The notes beneath the pieces were generated by a model, which worked only from the letters and a program-made list of their open reading frames with translations, ran no database searches and was not told where the DNA came from. Source: Taklimakanibacter sp021828105 (GTDB taxonomy: Bacteria; Pseudomonadota; Alphaproteobacteria; Rhizobiales; Aestuariivirgaceae). From it: DNA of 64,000 nucleotides. Within the stretch, counting starts at the first letter, position 1. Each line of letters begins with the position of its first letter. Below, one piece after another: positions 63,004 through 64,000 of this stretch. The stretch is from contig JAKATG010000024.1 of the NCBI GenBank assembly GCA_021828105.1, positions 1 to 64,000 of the forward strand, read 5' to 3'. The position numbers were made by a program, and so were the translations under genes.

Positions 63004-64000
63004 ATGTATCTCAGAGCCGGCGATCTCGACCTCGAAGACTTGCGCGACTTCGCGCGCAATGGGCTCAAGCTCGAGCTCAGCCTCGAGCAGCGCGCCGAGA
63101 TGGCGCGCACACGCCGGATCGTCGAAGAGCGCATCGCGAGCGGCACGCCGACCTATGGCGTCAATACCGGCTTCGGCACGCTCTCTTCGCATCTCATCGG
63201 CGCGCATGATCTTGCCGACCTGCAGCGCCGCCTCGTCCTCTCCAATGCGGCGGGAACGGGCGAGCCCATGCGCATCGCCGATGTGCGCCGCATGATCCTG
63301 CTCAAGGCCTCGGCCCTGGCGCGCGGCTATTCGGGGGCGCGGCCCGAGCTCGCCGAGGCGCTCCTCGCCCTGCTCAACCATGACATCACGCCGCTCGTGC
63401 CGTGCAAGGGATCGGTCGGCGCATCGGGCGATCTCGCTCCGCTCGCCCATATGGCGGCGGCCCTCATCGGCACCGGCGATGTCATCCATGCAGGGCGCAT
63501 CCTGCCGGCGGCCGAGGCTTTGCGTCTCGAGGGTCTCCAACCCTTCGTGCTCGAAGCCAAGGAGGGCCTGTCGCTGGTCAACGGGACCCAGGCCTCGACC
63601 GCGCTCGCGGTCACTGGCCTCTTCGCCGCCGAGGACATGCTGGCTTCAGCCCTCATCGCCGGCGCTTTGAGCGTCGAGGCCGCCCATGGCCAGGACATGG
63701 CCTTCGATGCAAGGCTGCATGAGGCGCGCGGCCAGCCCGGCCAGATCGCCGTAGCGCGCTTCTTCCGCTCTCTCCTCGCGGGAAGCGAAATCCGTGGCGA
63801 GGCGCGGCAGAACGGGCGGCTGCAGGATCCCTATTGCCTCAGATGCCAGCCGCAAGTGATGGGCGCCTGTCTCGATCAATTGCGCCAGGCCGTGACCATC
63901 CTCACCGCCGAGATCAACGCCTGGACCGACAATCCGATGGTCGACGCGGAAAGCGGCGACATCATCTATGGCGGCAATTTCCATGCCGAGCCGGTCGGCC
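63004..64000 (+). CDS. hutH: Histidine ammonia-lyase (partial, runs off the window)
   Basis: At least 332 codons of an aromatic amino acid ammonia-lyase, with no stop before the window end (full proteins are about 500 aa). It has TPTYGVNTGFGTL (catalytic Tyr51), the self-cyclising Ala-Ser-Gly in GSVGASGDLAPLAHM (residues 140-142) that forms the MIO cofactor, LVNGTQAS, QDPYCLRCQPQVMGA and NPMVDAESGDIIYGGNFHAEPVG. These fit HutH, which turns histidine into urocanate; a related ammonia-lyase cannot be fully excluded. Its place directly after the transporter suggests import and breakdown of the same compound. Confidence 0.85.
   Translation, partial: MYLRAGDLDLEDLRDFARNGLKLELSLEQRAEMARTRRIVEERIASGTPTYGVNTGFGTLSSHLIGAHDLADLQRRLVLSNAAGTGEPMRIADVRRMILLKASALARGYSGARPELAEALLALLNHDITPLVPCKGSVGASGDLAPLAHMAAALIGTGDVIHAGRILPAAEALRLEGLQPFVLEAKEGLSLVNGTQASTALAVTGLFAAEDMLASALIAGALSVEAAHGQDMAFDARLHEARGQPGQIAVARFFRSLLAGSEIRGEARQNGRLQDPYCLRCQPQVMGACLDQLRQAVTILTAEINAWTDNPMVDAESGDIIYGGNFHAEPVG

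Overview
The window is high-GC, gene-dense DNA from an alphaproteobacterium, most likely of the order Hyphomicrobiales (Rhizobiales). Indicators are a GcrA cell-cycle regulator with clustered GANTC sites nearby, the long duplicated-type dCTP deaminase, PstC and PstA with extra N-terminal periplasmic regions, PhoX-type phosphatase, an ATP-dependent DNA ligase paired with a beta-CASP exonuclease, class III cyclase/TolB-like/TPR proteins, CTGTCAT-type PHO boxes, and several dispersed palindromic repeats. It looks chromosomal. I saw no phage genes, transposases or CRISPR arrays.

Layout. 0.1-2.8 kb: DNA ligase and exonuclease (DNA damage pair). 3-7.2 kb: a cyclase-TPR sensor, a sulfotransferase-like protein and an orphan sugar-type binding protein. 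7.8-12 kb: cardiolipin synthase, an exported cupin and PhoX. 12.2-16.1 kb: a membrane winged-helix/TPR regulator divergent from a small exported protein, then an exported alpha/beta hydrolase. 16.3-24.4 kb (minus strand): a complete phosphate regulon, phoR-pstS-pstC-pstA-pstB-phoU-phoB, ending in an ArsC-like protein that overlaps phoB and contains no cysteine. 25.3-29.6 kb: a branched-chain 2-oxo acid dehydrogenase set (E1 alpha, E1 beta, E2) overlapping a leucine dehydrogenase-type gene. 29.6-34.7 kb: L,D-transpeptidase, CocE-type hydrolase, and a coupled lysE-VOC-NUDIX-SDR run. 34.7-37.1 kb: a ParE/RHH toxin-antitoxin pair and a second cyclase-TPR protein. 37.2-46.6 kb: metG, gcrA, argD-argF-hslO, yccF, apaG-argE, dcd. 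46.7-50.5 kb: an orphan radical SAM protein, an FMN reductase/HxlR divergent pair, tRNA-Gly(CCC), a PhnA-type domain protein, a decayed 3' end of a peptide-transporter ATPase and an 80-aa protein. 50.7-55.9 kb (minus): a complete dipeptide/oligopeptide ABC operon. 56.1-57.1 kb: an exported YbaY-META protein and a small membrane protein. 57.2-64 kb: a LysR regulator divergent from a BMP-type ABC transporter operon that runs into a histidine ammonia-lyase gene cut off by the window end.

How the parts work together. PHO boxes, read directly as 7-bp repeats every 11 bp, stand before phoR and pstS, and a weaker one stands before phoX. Phosphate sensing, uptake and extracellular phosphate release are therefore likely co-regulated. 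The arginine genes argD, argF and argE are close together but in two transcription units. The 2-oxo acid dehydrogenase and leucine dehydrogenase genes form a short branched-chain amino acid degradation route that lacks its own E3. Three genes (3.0, 12.2 and 35.4 kb) share one TolB-like/TPR body behind two kinds of output domain (cyclase twice, DNA-binding once). All assignments come from reading motifs by eye. No database search was run.
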